The notes under the pieces: model-generated
Database searches by the model: none
What the model saw: only the letters and a program-made list of their open reading frames with translations
Told to the model about the DNA's origin: nothing
Shown: positions 25,389 through 27,522 of the stretch, one piece after another
How positions within the stretch are numbered: position 1 is the first letter of the stretch
How the letters are laid out: each line of letters opens with the position of its first letter
From: DATKQY01 sp035532475
Lineage (GTDB): Bacteria; Actinomycetota; Acidimicrobiia; Acidimicrobiales; Bog-793
Length of the DNA stretch: 27,522 nt
Reading direction: 5' to 3'
Assembly (NCBI GenBank): GCA_035532475.1
Contig: DATKQY010000029.1
Span: 1 to 27,522 of the forward strand
Program-made: the position numbers and the translations under genes

Positions 25389-27522
25389 AGCGCACCTTGG
25401 GGACCCCTGTTGCCGGTGGGTGATGCTGAGGGCGCCGCGGGCGGTCACCAACGACTCTCGCCAGAGGACCTGCGCCTCATCGACGCCTACTGGCGGGCGG
25501 CGAACTACCTCTCGGTCGGCCAGATCTATCTGTTGGACAATCCGTTGCTCAAAGAGCCGCTGCGTCCCGAGCATGTCAAGGCTCGCCTGCTCGGCCATTG
25601 GGGCACCACGCCGGGGCTGAACTTCCTCTACGCCCATCTGAACCGCGTGATCCGGACCTGGGACCTCAACATGATCTTCGTCACCGGACCAGGCCACGGC
25701 GGTCCGGCGGTCGTGGCGAACGCCTACCTCGAGGGCACCTACTCCGAGCTGTACCCCCACGTCGGTCGAAGCGAGGTGGGACTGCGCCGGCTGTTCCGAC
25801 AGTTCTCCTTTCCCGGCGGCATCCCGAGCCATGCGGCACCCGAGACCCCTGGATCGATCAACGAGGGCGGCGAGCTCGGCTACTCCATGGCCCACGCCTA
25901 CGGCGCCGCCTTCGACAATCCCGACCTGGTCGTCTGCTGCGTGGTGGGCGACGGCGAGGCGGAAACAGGAGCGCTCGCGACGAGCTGGCACGCGAACAAG
26001 TTCCTGAACCCGGCCAGAGACGGCGCGGTGCTCCCTGTGCTGCACCTGAACGGCTACAAGATCGCCAACCCGAGCGTCCTCGCCCGGATCCCCGACGAGG
26101 AGCTCGTCGCGCTCTTCGACGGCTACGGCTACCGGGTGCACCTCGTCGCGGGCGACGTGCCCGCCGACATGCACGAGCAGATGGCGGCGACCCTCGACGT
26201 GGTCGTCGAGGAGATCGGCCAGATCCAGCGGGCCGCCCGGGAGGGCCCGCTCGCTGAGCGGGCGCGCTGGCCGATGATCGTGCTGCGCAGCCCGAAGGGC
26301 TGGACCGGTCCGAAGGAGGTCGACGGTCTCCCAGTCGAGGGCACATTTCGTGCCCACCAGGTTCCCCTCGCCGAGGTGCGCACGAACCCCGAGCACCTCG
26401 CCATGCTCGAGGCCTGGATGCGTGGCTACCGACCCGAGGAGCTGTTCGACGAGGCCGGCTCGTTCGTCGAAGAGCTCGCGGATCTCGCGCCGCGAAGCCA
26501 CCGGCGCATGAGCGCCAATCCCCATGCCAACGGCGGCGTTCTGCTCCGCGACCTCGAACTGCCGGACTTCGCAGACTACGCCGTCACGGTTCGCGCACCT
26601 GGGACAGTGAGGGCCGAGGCCACCCGGGTGCTCGGCGAGTACCTGCGTGAGGTCATCGCGGCGAACCCGGACCACTTCCGGCTGTTCGGCCCCGACGAGA
26701 CGGCCTCGAACCGGCTTGGCGCGGTCTTCGAGGTGACCAACCGCGCCTGGGACGCCGAGCGCCTCTCCACCGACGATCACCTCGCCCCCGACGGGCGTGT
26801 GATGGAGGTGCTCTCCGAGCACCTCTGCCAGGGTTGGCTCGAGGGTTACCTTCTCACGGGCCGGCACGGCCTGTTCAACTGCTACGAGGCGTTCATCCAC
26901 ATCGTCGACTCGATGTTCAACCAGCATGCGAAGTGGTTGAAGGTCACCCGCGACATCCCCTGGCGAGCCCCGATCGCCTCGTTCAACTACCTGCTGTCCT
27001 CCCATGTGTGGCGACAGGACCACAACGGCTTCTCGCACCAGGACCCCGGCTTCATCGACCACGTCGTGAACAAGAAGGCCGAGGTGGTCCGCGTCTATTT
27101 GCCGCCCGACGCCAACTGCCTGCTGTCGGTCGCCGATCACTGCCTGCGATCGCGCGGCTACGTCAACGTGATCGTCGCCGGCAAGCAGCCCGAGCTCAGC
27201 TGGCTCGGCATCGACGACGCGATCATCCACTGCACCCGCGGGGCGGGCATCTTCGAATGGGCGAGCACCGACACCGATAAAGAGCCCGACGTCGTCCTCG
27301 CGTGCTGCGGGGACGTGCCCACCCTCGAGACCCTCGCCGCGGCGGACCTCCTCCGCCAGCACCTCCCCGAGCTCGGCGTCCGGGTCGTGAACGTCGTCGA
27401 CTTGATGCGCCTCCAGCCCGAGACCGAGCATCCCCACGGCATGTCCGATGCCGAGTTCGACGCCCTCTTCACCACCACGTCCCCGGTCGTCTTCGCCTAC
27501 CACGGCTATCCCTGGCTCATCC
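25386..27522 (+). CDS. xfp: Xylulose 5-phosphate/fructose 6-phosphate phosphoketolase (3' end beyond window)
   Basis: An uninterrupted frame of 712 codons runs from the GTG at 25386 to the window end; full-length enzymes are about 790-830 residues. Phosphoketolase motifs are clear: GHWGTTPGLNF, TGPGHGGPA, the family signature EGGELGYS near 160 and the ThDP/magnesium motif GDGEAETG near 188. Later come SPKGWTGP, GPDETASNRL, GRHGLFNCYEAF, SSHVWRQDHNGFSHQDPG and YLPPDANCLL. It cleaves xylulose 5-phosphate (and often fructose 6-phosphate) with phosphate to acetyl phosphate and a triose or tetrose phosphate. It may take pentose phosphate made by the upstream kinase, but the toxin-antitoxin pair and permease remnant separate them. 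The minus-strand open frame across it is a shadow. Confidence 0.95.
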   Translation, partial: MSAPWGPLLPVGDAEGAAGGHQRLSPEDLRLIDAYWRAANYLSVGQIYLLDNPLLKEPLRPEHVKARLLGHWGTTPGLNFLYAHLNRVIRTWDLNMIFVTGPGHGGPAVVANAYLEGTYSELYPHVGRSEVGLRRLFRQFSFPGGIPSHAAPETPGSINEGGELGYSMAHAYGAAFDNPDLVVCCVVGDGEAETGALATSWHANKFLNPARDGAVLPVLHLNGYKIANPSVLARIPDEELVALFDGYGYRVHLVAGDVPADMHEQMAATLDVVVEEIGQIQRAAREGPLAERARWPMIVLRSPKGWTGPKEVDGLPVEGTFRAHQVPLAEVRTNPEHLAMLEAWMRGYRPEELFDEAGSFVEELADLAPRSHRRMSANPHANGGVLLRDLELPDFADYAVTVRAPGTVRAEATRVLGEYLREVIAANPDHFRLFGPDETASNRLGAVFEVTNRAWDAERLSTDDHLAPDGRVMEVLSEHLCQGWLEGYLLTGRHGLFNCYEAFIHIVDSMFNQHAKWLKVTRDIPWRAPIASFNYLLSSHVWRQDHNGFSHQDPGFIDHVVNKKAEVVRVYLPPDANCLLSVADHCLRSRGYVNVIVAGKQPELSWLGIDDAIIHCTRGAGIFEWASTDTDKEPDVVLACCGDVPTLETLAAADLLRQHLPELGVRVVNVVDLMRLQPETEHPHGMSDAEFDALFTTTSPVVFAYHGYPWLI

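Noticed and set aside
25272..27503. 743-residue minus-strand frame opposite the phosphoketolase gene
   Set aside because: The forward frame has complete phosphoketolase signatures; the reverse translation is low-complexity with no domain.

Overview
This is a very GC-rich (visually about 70%) window with GTG/TTG starts, third-position G/C bias and actinobacterial-type gene families: a Cgl0158-type aldolase, IolB/C/D/E/G, Opp-type ABC transporter genes, a MazF/RHH pair and an FtsX-family permease remnant. It fits a chromosomal carbohydrate-catabolism region of an Actinomycetota member. The sequence alone does not fix the genus.

Layout. (1) 2-3781: the tail of a glycerophosphodiester phosphodiesterase, then on the + strand an L-idonate/polyol-type zinc dehydrogenase, a GntR/UTRA regulator and a Cgl0158-family aldolase whose promoter overlaps a 19-bp imperfect palindrome. 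(2) 3782-4568: no intact gene; minus-strand coding remnants. (3) 4569-11883: a myo-inositol catabolic block. iolB-iolD-iolE-iolG run leftward and diverge from a rightward iolC fused to a DUF2090 aldolase domain. (4) 11884-12875: a scar holding a decayed HigB/HigA-like toxin-antitoxin pair (the antitoxin broken by one extra G in a G5 run) and the 3' fragment of an AAA-family ATPase gene. (5) 12876-19573, leftward: SDR, solute-binding protein, two permeases and two ATPases of an Opp/Dpp-type importer, most with overlapping or closely spaced genes. (6) 19760-23825: a DeoR regulator, divergent from btpA-like, FGGY-kinase and SDR genes. (7) 23890-25256: an apparently intact MazF/RHH toxin-antitoxin pair and a 5'-truncated FtsX-type permease remnant. 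(8) 25386-end: a phosphoketolase cut by the window edge.

How the genes may work together. IolG oxidises inositol, IolE dehydrates, IolD hydrolyses, IolB isomerises, IolC phosphorylates, and either the DUF2090 domain or the Cgl0158-type protein cleaves the phosphorylated product. No IolA (methylmalonate-semialdehyde dehydrogenase) or dedicated inositol permease is in view. The second block (Opp-type importer, two SDRs, BtpA/SgcQ-like barrel, FGGY kinase, DeoR) looks like an uptake, oxidation and phosphorylation route for a sugar or polyol of unknown identity. Its two outward promoters share CGGTTGCA-N18-TAGA, suggesting one regulon. Phosphoketolase could consume a xylulose-5-phosphate-type product, but that link is inference. 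The block in (5)-(6) is the best candidate for an undescribed pathway.
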